From Puffinus mauretanicus (Eukaryota; Chordata; Aves; Procellariiformes; Procellariidae), in contig JAJKFH010001865.1 in NCBI GenBank assembly GCA_023333565.1, positions 6,014,001 through 6,078,000 of the forward strand: a stretch of DNA of 64,000 nucleotides, in the 5' to 3' direction. Below the pieces are notes generated by a model. The model ran no database searches and was not told the origin of the DNA. It was given only the letters and a program-made list of their open reading frames with translations. Numbering within the stretch: position 1 is the stretch's first letter; each line of letters opens with the position of its first letter. Below, piece by piece: positions 40,331 to 52,300 of this stretch. The position numbers and the translations under genes were made by a program.

Positions 40331-41981
40331 CTCTCCATCACAGCTGCCCCAGTCAAGAAGTGCCATCAAGAAAGGGAAAAGTAAGAGGCCAGGAGGCCAC
40401 TGGATAGGACAAAGAAATCAATCCCTTCTCAGATCTCACAACTAGAGAACTATTGGCTTTTTTTTTTTCCCAGGCAAGTATGACTTACATTCACTGGAAC
40501 TCATTAAAGGTAACTAAGTCAATTTGTTATCCAAATAATACTTAAGTAACAGTGTCCTAAAAATGAAAATGCATCCTGTCACTCCAGTGCAACTTCGGAA
40601 ACCAACCTGAAGTGATTTATTCCTCCCCAGTTGTGGTGCTAGAGGTGGCTGCAAACACTTTGCAGAGCAACGTACAATTACCTTTGTGTTCGTAACGATG
40701 CAGGGGACATAAGCTGACAGATCATTTGTGGTGCTTACAAGGTCATGCCAATTAATTAGGAGCAGTCTGTGCTGGGATGGGGCACACTAATGTGACACAT
40801 TCCAGTAGTATTTGATAGTTGATTAAAGTGGATATCATCAGTATTCCCTGGATCAATCTTCCTTTCTAGTGGACGTTGCATTTTATATGTACATTACTGT
40901 GAAATGTTTCAAGGAATATAAGCAGTGTAATTAAGTATCATATTATAAGTGAAATATAATTTGCATTTCTCTTAAGATATGTACTGCTATCAATTCAGTC
41001 ACTGATTCAAATTTTCTAAAAATTTGTACATGTTTATCATAATAATAAGTTCCCCATGATATACTATTTTTGCTCAAGCACTTTAACATGGAAGGCAAAG
41101 ATCTCACTCTCTTTCTCTAGGAAATCCCTGAGAAACTTAAAGATAGCAAGTTCCCCGTGATCACACTCTTCCAAGATGAGGGAAATCTTGGAGTGTACAA
41201 AAGTGGCTTAGTTTGAAGATTATGAATTAATGATATATTTTTTTCCTTTTGGTGAACCCTGACACAGCTTAGAGAGTCCTTCAAAGCCCTTGAAAGTCAT
41301 GGCCAAAACCACTGTTACAAGTAACTTAGAGACACTAGAGTGCAGTTTTTGAAGTCCTTGCCAGAAGCAAATATCAATTTTAAAACTTGGATTGTTATTA
41401 AGGGACTGTCTCCTACAGAACCATATGTTACACAGTACTTGCTTTTCTGCTGATAAGGAACACTTAAGGTTTTTTTCTCCCTTTTTCTCCATTCCAGTAT
41501 GAAAAGTTGAGCACTGCAGAACAGAAGCACAGATGCAAGCCCCTTTCACATGCTCGCAAATTCAGCCCAGGCTTTCTAAATCAGGTCCGTGGCAAGAGGA
41601 GTCTAGCTTTAAGTCATGGTCTGAATATGACAAAACTCTTTGCAGAAACATTATTGGGCCTCTGACCCTGAACCCTAACCTTCACTAGATTCACGTCATG
41701 TGAAATCCAAGACCAACAAAGCCCAGCATAACATATTCTGAATACTCTTCAACCTTAATTTAACTGCTTGCCTGTCTTAATTTTCATCCTTCTCCTGCAC
41801 AGGATTACAATGTAAACAGTTAGTGCAATCTCACCCTCCCACCAGATGTGCTGAATTTCTGTCCTATGAGTAAAATTTTTAAAAACAGCATTTCATTGTT
41901 TTTTTTGAAACAGCATAAATAGCACCACTGTAGCACAGCCCACTCCAGTTGACATGATGATAGAAAAAGGGGCCAGGCAAA
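40331..41981. other. Unique intergenic DNA upstream of CR1
   Basis: No supported gene. The minus-strand frame 41220-41549 (109 codons) has no recognised domain. Confidence 0.6.
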
Positions 41982-41989
41982 TTTGGTGA

Positions 41990-42166
41990 GTCAACGAATG
42001 GTTATGGGGCTGGTGCCACAGCCAGGGGTTCGGCTACTTAGACCATGGGACTCGCTTTGAGAAACGTGGTCTACTGGGGGCTGATGGGGTCCATCTGTCA
42101 GAGAAGGGGAAGAGCATCTTCGGTCATAGGCTTGCCAAGCTGCTGCTGAAGAGGGCTTTAAACTAA
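41990..42166 (+). pseudogene. CR1 ORF1 C-terminal remnant (SGNH/GDSL esterase end)
   Basis: Reading from 41990 the frame gives VNEWLWGWCHSQGFGYLDHG and then ADGVHLSEKGKSIFG, ending at TAA 42164-42166. DGxHLS is the last conserved block of the SGNH/GDSL esterase domain that CR1 ORF1 proteins carry; it supplies the catalytic Asp and His. The GDS serine block lies in the missing 5' part, so this fragment cannot be an enzyme. A TGA immediately precedes the fragment (41987-41989), and homology fades near there, which places the 5' truncation point. ORF2 starts within a few bases downstream, the usual CR1 arrangement. Confidence 0.85.
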
Positions 42167-42168
42167 AG

Positions 42169-43623
42169 TTGGGAGGGGAGGGGAACCTCAGTCCATCCCA
42201 CTCCTACCAGTTTGATGCCAGGGCCAGCAATAGATGCCCAGAGCCTGGAGAAGGATCACAGGCCAGCAGGAGAGCACCTGAAGAGCGGCACAAAGGAACC
42301 CCAGCCAGTAAGTCAGCTTTATCGGGGGCCCAACTTAAATGCCTCTATACAAACGCATGTAGCACGGGGAATAAACAAGAGGACTTAGAGATGTGTGCAC
42401 GCCTGCAGGGCTATGACCTTATTGGCATCACGGAGACGTGGTGGGATGGCTCCTATGATTGGAGTGTTGGGATGGAAGGATACAGGCTCTTTAGAAAGGA
42501 CAGGCAGGGGAGACGAGGAGGGGGTGTTGCCCCCTATGTTAATGACCAGCTGGAGTGCATGGAGCTCTGCCTGGGGATGGATGAGGAGCTGACTGAGAGC
42601 TTATGGGTCAGGATTAAAGGGAGGGCAGGGACAGGTGACATTATAGTGGGGGTCTGCTACAGGCCACCCGACCAGGAAGACCGAGTGGATGAGGCCCTCT
42701 ATAGACAGATAGGAGCAGCCTCATGTTCACAAGCCGTGGTTCTCAGGGGAGACTTCAACCACCCCAATACCTGTTGGAGGGACAACACAGCAGGGCGTAA
42801 GCAATCTGGGAGGTTCCTGGAATGCGTCGATGATAACTTTCTTCTCCAAGTGGTAGAGGAGACAATGAGGAGAAATGCTATGCTGGATCTTGTTCTCACC
42901 AACAAGGAGGGGCTGGTGGGGAATGTGAAGCTCAAGGGCAGCCTTGGCTGCAGTGACCATGAAATGGTGGAGTTCAAGATCCTTAGGGCACCGAGGAGGG
43001 CGCACAGCAAGCTCATTACCCTGGACTTCAGGAGAGCAGACTTTAGCCTCTTCAGTGATCTGCTTGGTAGAGTAGCATGGGATAAAGCCCTGGAGGGAAG
43101 AGGGGCCCAAGAAAGCTGGTTAATATTCAAGGATCATCTCCTCCAAGCTCAGGAGTGATGCATCCCAACAAAGAGGAAATCAGACAAAAACGCCAGGAGG
43201 CCTGCATGGATGAACAAAGAGCTCCTGGACACACTCAAACACGAAAAGGAAGCCTACAGAGGGTGGAAGCAAGGACAGGTAGCCTGGGAGGAATACAGAG
43301 AAATTGTCCAAGCAGCCAGGGATCACGTTAGGAAAGCTAAAGCCCTGATAGAATTAAATCTGGCCAGGGACGTCAAGGGCAACAAGAAAAGCTTCTATAG
43401 GTACATCGGGGATAAAAGGAAGACTAGGGAAAATGTGAGCCCTCTCCGGAAGGAAATGGGAGACCTGGTTACCCGGGATATGGAGAAGGTGGAGGTACTC
43501 ATTGACTTTTTTGCCTCAGTCTTCACCAGCAAGTGCTCGAGCCTCACCGCCCAAACTGCAGAAGGTAAAGGCAGGCATTGGGAGAATGGAGAGCCACCCA
43601 CTGTAGGAGAAGATCAGGTCTGA
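42169..43623 (+). pseudogene. CR1 ORF2 N-terminal half: AP endonuclease and linker
   Basis: Same frame throughout. The first 329 codons (to TGA 43156-43158) hold an apurinic-type endonuclease, the enzyme that nicks target DNA to prime reverse transcription. Visible catalytic motifs are YTNACS (residues 60-65), ITETWWD with Glu89, VCYRPP (162-167), GDFNHP from residue 194 and CSDHEMV from 261. All key residues look intact. After the TGA the same frame continues as 'CIPTKRKS...[12 protein letters not shown]' through a basic linker to a second TGA at 43621-43623. At both stops the residue expected in CR1 relatives is Arg, so each is readily explained by CGA-to-TGA CpG decay (inference). The start at 42169 is a TTG just after the ORF1 stop; the true initiation site is not visible. 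Confidence 0.9.
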
Positions 43624-45101
43624 GACCAAGGAACCTAAGGGTGCACAAGTCCATGGGACCCAATGAGATCTATCCGTGGGTCCTGAAGGAACTGGTGGAT
43701 GAAGTTGCTAAGCCGCTATCCATTGTATTTGAGAAGTCGTGGCGGTCCGGTGAAGTTCCTACTGACTGGAAAAGGGGAAACATTACCCCCATTTTTAAAA
43801 AGGGAAAAAAGGAAGACCCACGGAACTACAGGCCAGTCAGTCTCACCTCTGTGCCTGGGAAGATCATGGAACAGATCCTCCTGGAAACTATGCTAAGGGA
43901 GATGGAGGACAGGGAGGTGATTCGAGACAGCCAGCATGGCTTCACCAAGGGCAAATCCTGCCTGACCAACCTAATGGTCTTCTATGATGGAGTGACTACA
44001 TCCATGGACATGGGAAGGGCTACCGACGTTGTCTATCTGGATCTCTGTAAGGCCTTTGACACGGTCCCCCACAACATCCTTCTCTCTAAACTGGAGAGGT
44101 ATGGATTTGATGGGTGGACTGTCCGGTGGGTGAGGAATTGGTTGGATGGATGCATTCATAGGGTAGTGGTCAACAGCTCAATGTCCAGTTGGAGGTCAGT
44201 GATGAGTGGTGTCCCGCAGGGGCCTGTATTGGGACCGGTACTGTTTAATATCTTCCTCAATGACATAGACAGTGGGATTGAGTGCACGCTCAGCAAGTTT
44301 GCAAATGATACCAAGCTGAGTGGTGCGGTCAACACACCTGAGGGACGGGATGCCATCCAGAGGGACCTGGACAAGCTCAAGAAGTGGGTCCATGTGAACC
44401 TCATGAGGTTCAACAAGGCCAAGTGCAAGGTCCTGCACCTGGGTCAGGTCAACCCCCAGCATCAATATAGGCTGGGGGATGAAGGGATTGAAAGCAACCC
44501 TGCTGAGAAGGACTTGGGGGTACTGGTGGATGAAAAGCTGGACATGAGCCAGCAATGTGCGCTCACAACCCAGAAGGCCAACCGTATCCTGGGCTGCATC
44601 AAAAGAAGCGTGGCCAGCAGGTCGAGGGAGGGGATTCTGCCCCTCTACTCTGCTCTGGTGAGACCCCACCTGGAGTCCTGTGTCCAGCTCTGGAACCCTC
44701 AGCACAAGACAGACATGGACCTGTTGGAGCGGGTCCAGAGGAGGGCCATGAAAATGATCAGGGGGGTGGAACGCCTCTCCTGTGAAAAAAGACTGAGAGA
44801 GCTCGGATTGTTCAGCCTGGAGAAGAGAAGGTTTCAGGGAGACCCTATTGGAGCCTTTCAGTACTTATGGAGGGCTTATAAGAAAGATGGGGACAAACTT
44901 TTTAGCAGGGCCTGTTGCGACAGGACAAGAGGGAATGGTTTTAAACTAAAAGAGGGTAGATTTAGACTAGATATATGGAAGAAATTTTTTACAATGAGGG
45001 TTGTGAAACACTGGAACAGGTTGCCCGGAAAGGTGGTAGATGCCCCATCCCTGGAAACATTCAAGGTCAGGTTGGACGGGGCTCTGAGCAACCTGATCTA
45101 G
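43624..45101 (+). pseudogene. CR1 ORF2 C-terminal half: reverse transcriptase, FAND active site
   Basis: A frame change from the upstream half occurs at about 43628. Compared with the usual CR1 spelling of this region, four bases appear to be missing (inference). From there one frame is open to TAG 45099-45101. It holds the RT fingers ([20 protein letters not shown]), motif A ([13 protein letters not shown]), motif B ([14 protein letters not shown]) and motif C. Motif C reads FANDT (codons from 44298) where active CR1 elements have FADDT, so the first catalytic aspartate is replaced by Asn at 44304-44306 (GAT-to-AAT or GAC-to-AAT type change). The thumb and C-terminal region follows through '[18 protein letters not shown]'. 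The long open frame is therefore misleading: the polymerase would be inactive even without the upstream stops. Confidence 0.93.
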
Positions 45102-45173
45102 TTGGATATGTCCCTGCTCATTGCATGACCTTTAAAGGTCCCTTCAAACCCAAACTATTCTATGATTCTATGA
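45102..45173 (+). other. CR1 3'UTR and terminal ATTCTATG repeats
   Basis: A short 3'UTR containing 'ATGACCTTTAAAGGTCCCTT' and ending in two ATTCTATG units. In CR1 this octamer tail replaces poly(A) and is recognised by the element's own RT (family knowledge). Confidence 0.9.
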
Positions 45174-45900
45174 AAATTCAAGTTACTTAACCTCACTCCT
45201 GGTTTTAGTCATAATCCTGATAATACTGATCAGAAAAAAATCTAGTAACATTTAAAATTGATTTTAGAAGACACTTCCAGGTTCAAACATCTCTGAAACT
45301 TTGAGGAAACACAGAGCTGCATTGGATCTAGGCGTTCCACGTTGTGCACAGCACTAAGAATAATATTCCCCACCAGCAGCGCCACACAGCTCAAAAAACC
45401 TAAACAGCAATGCTATTATGCCATTTACACAATGGTTTTCTTTGTTAACACTTACAGATGCGTGGCTGAAAAGTACATTAAGTATGAGCAGTACATTTTC
45501 TTTATCATTGAGCAAATACAGACCAATATACATGCCTTAGCTCACTTAGACTTGTGTTCAAAGTGTTGCATAGCTCTGTTATGCCGTAATCCATCAGAGT
45601 TACCTGCCTCTGAAGCAGCAATTACCAACTCAAGTTCCAAAATGTTCTTGCATTGAAAGTCACTCACGGTTAGCGTTGCAGCTAAAGAGGTACCTGCATA
45701 TTTCTTTGTTATTGTGTTTCAGGACATGAAAGACCATCTAACTATTACAGAAAAAACAAATCCTGAAATATATACAGTTATCTTATTTTTGTTTTGTTTC
45801 TGCATGACCATCTGATACGTGACCAGTGAACGTGTTGGTAGAGGTTTCTTTCCCTCATCAGTCTTGTTGGAAATGAAACAGTGAGAAGGACAGATGATCA

Positions 45901-45915
45901 TGTGTGTGTGTGTGT
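45901..45915 (+). repeat. (TG)n microsatellite
   Basis: Seven TG units plus T. Confidence 0.9.
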
Positions 45916-47547
45916 CTGCATGTATGTTAGAGGAAAGAGGCAGGGGTAATGGGTAGCAAGGGGGTGGAAAGGGAAAGGACATGGCTTGTCTCCTATTCTT
46001 TGATTCGAGCCTTGTTCATCCAATGGATCAGTGGTCCACAGCAAGCAGCCGCAGCCAGCGCTGCTTGGCAGCACGCGCTCTGCAGGCGCTGGCTCAGCAG
46101 GGCTTCTGCACCACTTGCCTTTGTCTAGTCACTCACTCTACGGGATTAACACCTACTGTCACTCATTTCCCTTTCTCTTATTTAAATAAGTGTTTTTATT
46201 ACAGATACAAGGATAATTATAAATATATATTCTCTCACACATGCACATTCACATGGGGAAGGAAACCAGCAGGACTGAACTCATCCTTGATGGATGTCTG
46301 CTTACTTCAAAACATTTATTCCCATAGACATACACAAGTAAAAGAGCATCAGGCCTATTCGTCTTTGGTAAGTTCATTCAGATGAATAGAAAAATCCCAT
46401 AGTCTAAAAAAGAGATCTTCCTCAAATCTCCTACAAGTTATCATTGTCTGATCAGCAACAGTGGCAAAAAGAGAGAAAAAAAAACGGCCTTTGGGAGGGG
46501 TCTGGAGAATATAAATCCACAGTCTGTTTCCACTTTGAAAGGGAATTACTAAACTAACCAGAAGCAGCTGATTTTCAATGCCACTTACACTTTGGATTCA
46601 GTAAAGTCACAGAAAGTATAAATGCAAAGCACAACTTGTCCCTGAGATGCTATGAGTGCTTGGTACAGCAAGAGAGCAAGAGGGGTGTAGGCTTGTGACA
46701 AAAAAAAAACCTATGTCTCTTCTTACTCTTGGTCAATAGAAAATAAAGTGCAAGAGAACAGGAGAAACTATATTTCGGGAAAGGGTACAAGAAATGATGT
46801 TTACTTATTTAAAAGCTTCTTACACGCACATAATAAACAAGAAAGTCAGCATTCACAGTTACTGCACAGCAGTAACTGGCTGCACAAGATAGACAGCAAT
46901 GGAGAATCAGACCCAGCAGCAGTGGGTGGTTTAACTGGTGTAGGAACCAGTACAACAGATCAAGGGGAGGAAGCCACATCCCTGGGCTTCCAGCTGCTCA
47001 TGCCGTCCCCAGCACAAGGCTGGCAGCCATGGCAGGTGCTCAAACGTGCAGATCTGCTTCAGTATCTACACTAGGCTGCTGCAAAGACATGCAACTACAG
47101 GGGTGCAGGTTTGCCTTACAGTGCTTTTTGTCTTTTTTTTTTTTTCCTTATTGACATTCAGGCAACCAAATTAAAACCACAGAGTGAGCTAAACTCATCC
47201 CTGGCCTGTGGATAGGCTTGTCCTGATGAGTTTCTGTAAAGTGCCAAACGATCTCACCAGCCTAACCTTGTTTAGCCTACACAGATAAGTATGCTTGTTA
47301 GAAGAGACAAATCCTAAAATATGCCTGTTCTATCCTTTTCTTTTCCTGAATATCTTGAGTTGTGCCTACCCCACTTCCCTCAGTCTTTGGCCCTTGCACC
47401 CCAGGAGCTTCTGTAAATACAATTTTACCGTTGGCACACAACACCTCTGCAGCTAGTAGCACATCCCTCTGTTTATCCTAAGTCCCCAGATCACATTGTA
47501 GAAGAAAATATGAAAGGATCTATTAAACCTGGAAGCAGAATATGTAA

Positions 47548-47553
47548 TTTTAT
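47548..47553 (-). terminator. Possible polyadenylation signal AATAAA
   Basis: Minus-strand AATAAA about 45 bases after the stop of the 47597-47773 frame. Could be fortuitous in AT-rich DNA. Confidence 0.25.
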
Positions 47554-47596
47554 TAGGAAATAGTAATATGTAGTATTATGGCAGTAGCTTGCTTCC

Positions 47597-47773
47597 TTAG
47601 TCATTGGTGAACACACTGGACTTGGTCACACCGGTAACCACAGCCCTTCCGCCCTCCTCGATATCGACACCCCCTGAGGCATCCGAGCTGGGAGAGGCAG
47701 AGAGGGAGACGCGGAGGCCTTTGTGGCAATTTGCCTTACCCAAGCTCTCAATTACTTTGAGGAGGTAACCTTC
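47597..47773 (-). other. Candidate terminal coding exon or pseudogene, unrecognised
   Basis: On the minus strand a 58-codon open frame runs to TAA (47599-47597). It reads GYLLKVIESLGKANCHKGLR near the start and GRAVVTGVTKSSVFTND at the end, with a Ser/Gly-rich acidic middle (SSDASGGVDIEEGG). It has no ATG near its start. The frame is closed upstream by TAA at 47774-47776, and GT/AG-like sites lie nearby (TTCATAG on the minus strand at about 47791-47797). The patch is CpG- and GC-richer than its AT-rich surroundings, and an AATAAA follows the stop after about 45 bases. These points fit the last exon of a gene or a retrocopy fragment. I do not recognise the protein, and chance remains likely. 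Confidence 0.22.
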
Positions 47774-49332
47774 TTACCCTCTCTCCTAGCTATGAAGGAA
47801 TCAGAGGCCAACAAGGCCTTAGGGCATCAGTTTGGTGTCCAATGGCAAGAAGGATGAAAATCAGCCATATAAAACTTTTTAAAGTTCAAATTAGTTTTTC
47901 ATTTGACTGCTTTAATCTTAGCTTTTGCTATAGATCTCAAGTTTCTATTATTTTTCACTACAAAGCTTCAACTTCATAATCATCACAACTGAACTGAAAG
48001 GTGGACAATAGACAGTGGATAAAATTGTGCCTAGATAAGGGAAAGATCTTATTGCTGGGCATAAGAAAATATTTCAAAGAATTTGGATTCAAGGTGTCTC
48101 TTCATAGACAGTGAATATCAACCACTTATTAATTAAGTTTGTGCCTATTTAGATTCCTGAAGCTAAGCTCTCACATGGCAACCTTTGTGAATTATGATTT
48201 CTATCTCCGGTTGGCAAGGGACTCCTATCTGATGAATACTAACATGGCTTCAGTTATTCATTCCTTGATCATGGCTCAGTTGGACTACAACCATACAATA
48301 TATCCTTAGCAACACAAACTACTTCAAGCACATCAAGCTTGTCTTCTGCTTATGGCAGGCTATAAAATTGTGAATCATTATATCTTGATCTTTATCTATA
48401 ATCAATATATAATAACATTACATACATATATCCCCCACAAAGTATTTAAAAAAAAAAGCCCTTAAATCTTCCTCTAAGACACTCCCCTGCCCACGTTTTT
48501 CCTCTGAGAAGAGACAAAACATCCTATAACAAGGTGTTTAGCCATGTTTCTTTATACTGTGCTCTTCCAATTGAGCATTAAGAACATAATTTTTAAAAAG
48601 AAATCCAATTTTCCTCTCTGCATTCTACAACACTAGACTGATGAAGGTTCAGGGGATTAAAAAATGTACAGCACTTAAAGGCTCGCACTTATAGCCAATA
48701 GGCTGAAGTAGAAACCAGAGAGGCCCATTTTTTTTTATATTAAACATACAAGGCCTGGGTCCTTTACTCCCTCAGATAATATATGCTGATGGATTTACTC
48801 ATGCAAATGTCTCTGCTTTGCAGAGGTGAAAAGACAAGGAGAAGCAGGAGCTCAACAGAGGCTTTCTTTTTGTTCAGAACAGGCAGTGTTACTGTCACCG
48901 TGCAGCTACTGCAAATACATCTCTTGTGATGAGCCACAGGAACAATTTTCATGGTTTTGTACCAAGAAGATCTCAGCATGGCATTGAATTCAGAATATAT
49001 TCATGACTCATCAAAAAAGTCCATCAGCAATCACTGACGATGATTTCCAAGTAAGATATTTTCAAGAATCTGCAGGATAATTCACTCTGGCTGCACAGAT
49101 CTGTACAGCCAGCCATCAGCCCTCCTCCTCCACTCCCAGGAACCAATAATTCTCGTATTTTCTTCCTTTCCAAAGTATGAGAAGAAACAGCAGATGTGTT
49201 AACCTTGTAAATTCACACAAAATAGTATTAAACGTATATCAACATATTGCAATTTTTGGACTCCTTGGAAAAGTTGCATGGATGTACAGGGCTGTGCTGC
49301 TGTGCAAGAGCCACAGATCTCAGTTGCACGCT

Positions 49333-49354
49333 GGGAGCTCATGTATGAGCTCCC
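49333..49354. repeat. Perfect 10-bp inverted repeat
   Basis: GGGAGCTCAT, then GT, then ATGAGCTCCC: ten perfect base pairs with a 2-base centre. GC-richer than the surroundings. Confidence 0.9.
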
Positions 49355-52300
49355 TTTCAGCATGTATGAGCACCATTTCAGCAATGGTGACTGCAACGGG
49401 GTTGCCCGCATGTTGCATAGTGTTCCTGGTGTGGCGACAGCAAGCATGAAGGCCAATGCAACAACAAAAGAAGACAGCGAGTAGCAGGAGGTAAAGCCAG
49501 TCAACCTGCTGCTCTGCAAATTCTTACCCCAAAATCACTGTTCCCAAGGGACTGAATGGCTCAGTGAGAGGTGATAGGATACAGCTACTATTTTCTCCCC
49601 ACTAAAAATCTATTTGAAGGTCTGTAACCAAATTTTTAAAAAGCCCAAACCCTTTTGTCTTCAAGAGGACCACTTGCCATATTTGAAAATACAAATCAAA
49701 GGAAAGTGGAAAAGGTGAAATGAAAAAGTTAAAATATCTTCCTACTCAAATGGTAGTCCATTATGCCTCCCAGCCAGGATGTTTTTGGTTTTGGTTTTGT
49801 TTTTAAAACTTGTATCTTTTGAAAACAATGCACAGTTTGACTGGATCATGTATCTTTTGATTATTTTGTGAGAAATTAGTTGAAATTCATTGGAGGAAAT
49901 AATATGGCATATTGTAGAATAGGTTTATGCATTAAATCTATGCAGGTCCTTACAGACCTTTGAGTTATAAAATATATTGAATGAAACCACAGCCTGTGAT
50001 CTGAGAAGAGTTGCTTACCACTGGTAAAGTATTGCAGAAGTAAATCAATCGTGGGCTGACTTATTTTCTTTTTTTCTCATATAACTTTCATAACTATTAG
50101 GAAAGCAGCCAAACTGAACTTTAAAGCAATTCATTTTTTCTCCAAAACTTCAAAAGTAATTTTGGTTTAAAAAACAAGAAAACAAAAGGAAAACAAGTTT
50201 TAAAATCTCAAAGGCTGTTGTGAAAAGGAACTGCTGTCTGCCAGCCAGCTCTATTATGCACTAGACAAAGGAATACAGCTTGCTCTGCCATACCTATATT
50301 GATTTTGCAGATAGAAAAATATAAAACACATGCTTCAAGCAGATAAACTCTATGTAGAAAAAAGGATTAAATAAAACCACAACTTTTAGTATTCTGACTG
50401 TAGGTGTACTTTACATTCAAAGTCACCGTTAAGAATTCACAAGTTAAAAAAATGCTAAGAAATTAATTAAGAAGTTACAAACAGTGAAATCTCTGCCGTA
50501 CTGGATACTGAGGGACTGCTAGAGAACCAACTACTAGTAATTAGTACAATATTCGATATACAGGACCCTTGAGTCCCACGTTCCCCTTCCCCTTCTTTTT
50601 TTTTTTTTTTCTCCTTACTGCAAAGATACAATACACAAACAGGCAATCATCCAAATGGCATTGGTTATAAAATGGAAATACATACATATATATAATTGTT
50701 AATTAGTTCTATAACTAAAACCCCTCCGTATGCTTGCATAGCTACCTGGGGCATGATGATTCCCCTACAGCTAAGCAGGAGGAAGGAGATACTGGAGGCA
50801 GATTTCACTGTTGGGGAATTCTCCAATTGGTTTATGTTGTCACATATTGTGGATAGTTGTATACAGCTGGCGATCTGCTTCTGAGGAGGCAGAGTCATCT
50901 CACTGGGGAGGCAGAGGAGCAGATCAAAAGTAGAGTGGGGATATCCAGCACTTCAAAGTCCTGAGGAACCAGGGTAAAAATGTTCCAGCCTGTGATTTAT
51001 TTGGCTTTGTAAAATGCTTTTTCCTTACAAATTGAGTATTCCACAAAAAAACCCTGCTGTCCCTGAAGTCAGATGCTGATGAAGAAAGGACCAGAAAGGC
51101 GAAGAGCCTTGCCCCTGTTGGGAGTCTCATGCACTCCAAGGACAAGACGTGGACACTCTCCAGGAGCACCAGCACATGTCCAGGGCAGAGTAATCCTAAA
51201 TCCAGCCCTGGGCTGCAGAAGAATCTCTTCTATATGCTAGAAACCTTATCAGTTAGAAGAAAAGTTTGTTCTTTGACTTTCTAAGAAATGTTTACAAGAT
51301 CATGAAACGTATTATGGATTATAAGCAATATACAGATTACATTTTACAACAGACATTAGGTAACTATTACTGATGTTACTACAGTCTTATTTACCTCAAC
51401 TTCAGAAACCCCATCTCACTTTTTAGAACATCTACTTTTAAACCAGTCCTTGCAGTGTTTCAACAAAACAAGCAATGCTTGCTGTAGGTATCTTTTTTTT
51501 TTTTTCAAATGCATCTCTGTGCCTGACAATTAACTATTCCTAAACTATCAAGTCAAGGCAATGTCTTTTTGTATCTACATATACACATATAAATTTGTAT
51601 ATAAAGGGATACGAGTAAGATTGTTGGACAGGAATAGAGAAAATCAATATAAATGATACAAGCATAATAGCTGCATGTATAATAGTCCATAGCGCATAAT
51701 CCGAAGGCTGATAGCTCCTGTACTGTGCAGAGTGCTGGTGAAACTGCTCCCCGGAGTAATCTAACCTCTGTCAAGTACATTCCACACAAACCACTGCTGG
51801 AAAAGGCTTTTTCATTTTCACATATTTTAAGTAAAATAATAACAAAATTATTTTCGCATTGGAAAATGCATTAATATCTTAAATTAGATGCTGGATGTAA
51901 TCAAATCCTCCTCCTCCCCGCTGCCAGGTACTGTTTAATGTCTCAGCCACCCCGCAAACTATACTCCCCATAGGAAACTCAGGGGACTCAGTACCATCAA
52001 AGGCCATGGTCATACCGACTTCATGGAGACTGTGTCACTGTGCTGCAGCCAAAAACCTGGCGTAGACCCTTCCCCCTCAAGCTCCCACCAACAAAAGCTC
52101 TCTCCTGCTTTATTTCATCCTCATGCCTTCTGCCAAACACAACTCTAGTCCCCATCAGAAAAGGAACGTGGTTTCACAAATGTTGTTTTTAAGTGTCACA
52201 GATGTTAAAAACCCAACCTAGGGCTTGACCTGCGTCTTGTGTGCCCACTGCGTGGTGGGAGTGGAGGGAGGGGTATAACCTCTCAGTTGTAAAAAATCTT

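Larger units (their letters stand above)
41982..45173 (+). mobile_element. CR1 LINE copy 1, 5'-truncated, complete 3' end
   Basis: A non-LTR retrotransposon of the CR1 clade. It keeps the C-terminal end of ORF1 (esterase), essentially all of ORF2 (AP-type endonuclease then reverse transcriptase), a short 3'UTR and the typical 3' end of two ATTCTATG units (45157-45172) followed by AAAA. The 5'UTR and most of ORF1 are absent, as is usual for CR1 because reverse transcription stops early. No clear target-site duplication is visible. ORF2 is broken by two in-frame stops and one frameshift, so the copy is inactive. It belongs to a different subfamily from the copy at 60701-64000 (HLSEKGKSIFGHRLAK versus HLSQRGKRIFAQELAG at the end of ORF1). 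GC content is well above the surrounding DNA. Confidence 0.96.
45174..47596. other. Unique intergenic DNA
   Basis: No supported gene. A (TG)n run lies at 45901-45915. The open frame 45981-46385 (+, 134 codons) has a GC-rich start and then low-complexity sequence, with no domain. Confidence 0.6.

Noticed and set aside
41660..41685. Telomere-like text (ACCCTGAACCCTAACCTT)
   Set aside because: Only two imperfect CCCTAA-like units; not an interstitial telomere array.
42699..43130. 143- and 127-codon minus-strand frames opposite CR1 ORF2
   Set aside because: Antisense shadows of the endonuclease frame in GC-rich sequence.
44196..44705. 169-codon minus-strand frame
   Set aside because: Antisense of the CR1 reverse transcriptase; matches no separate protein.
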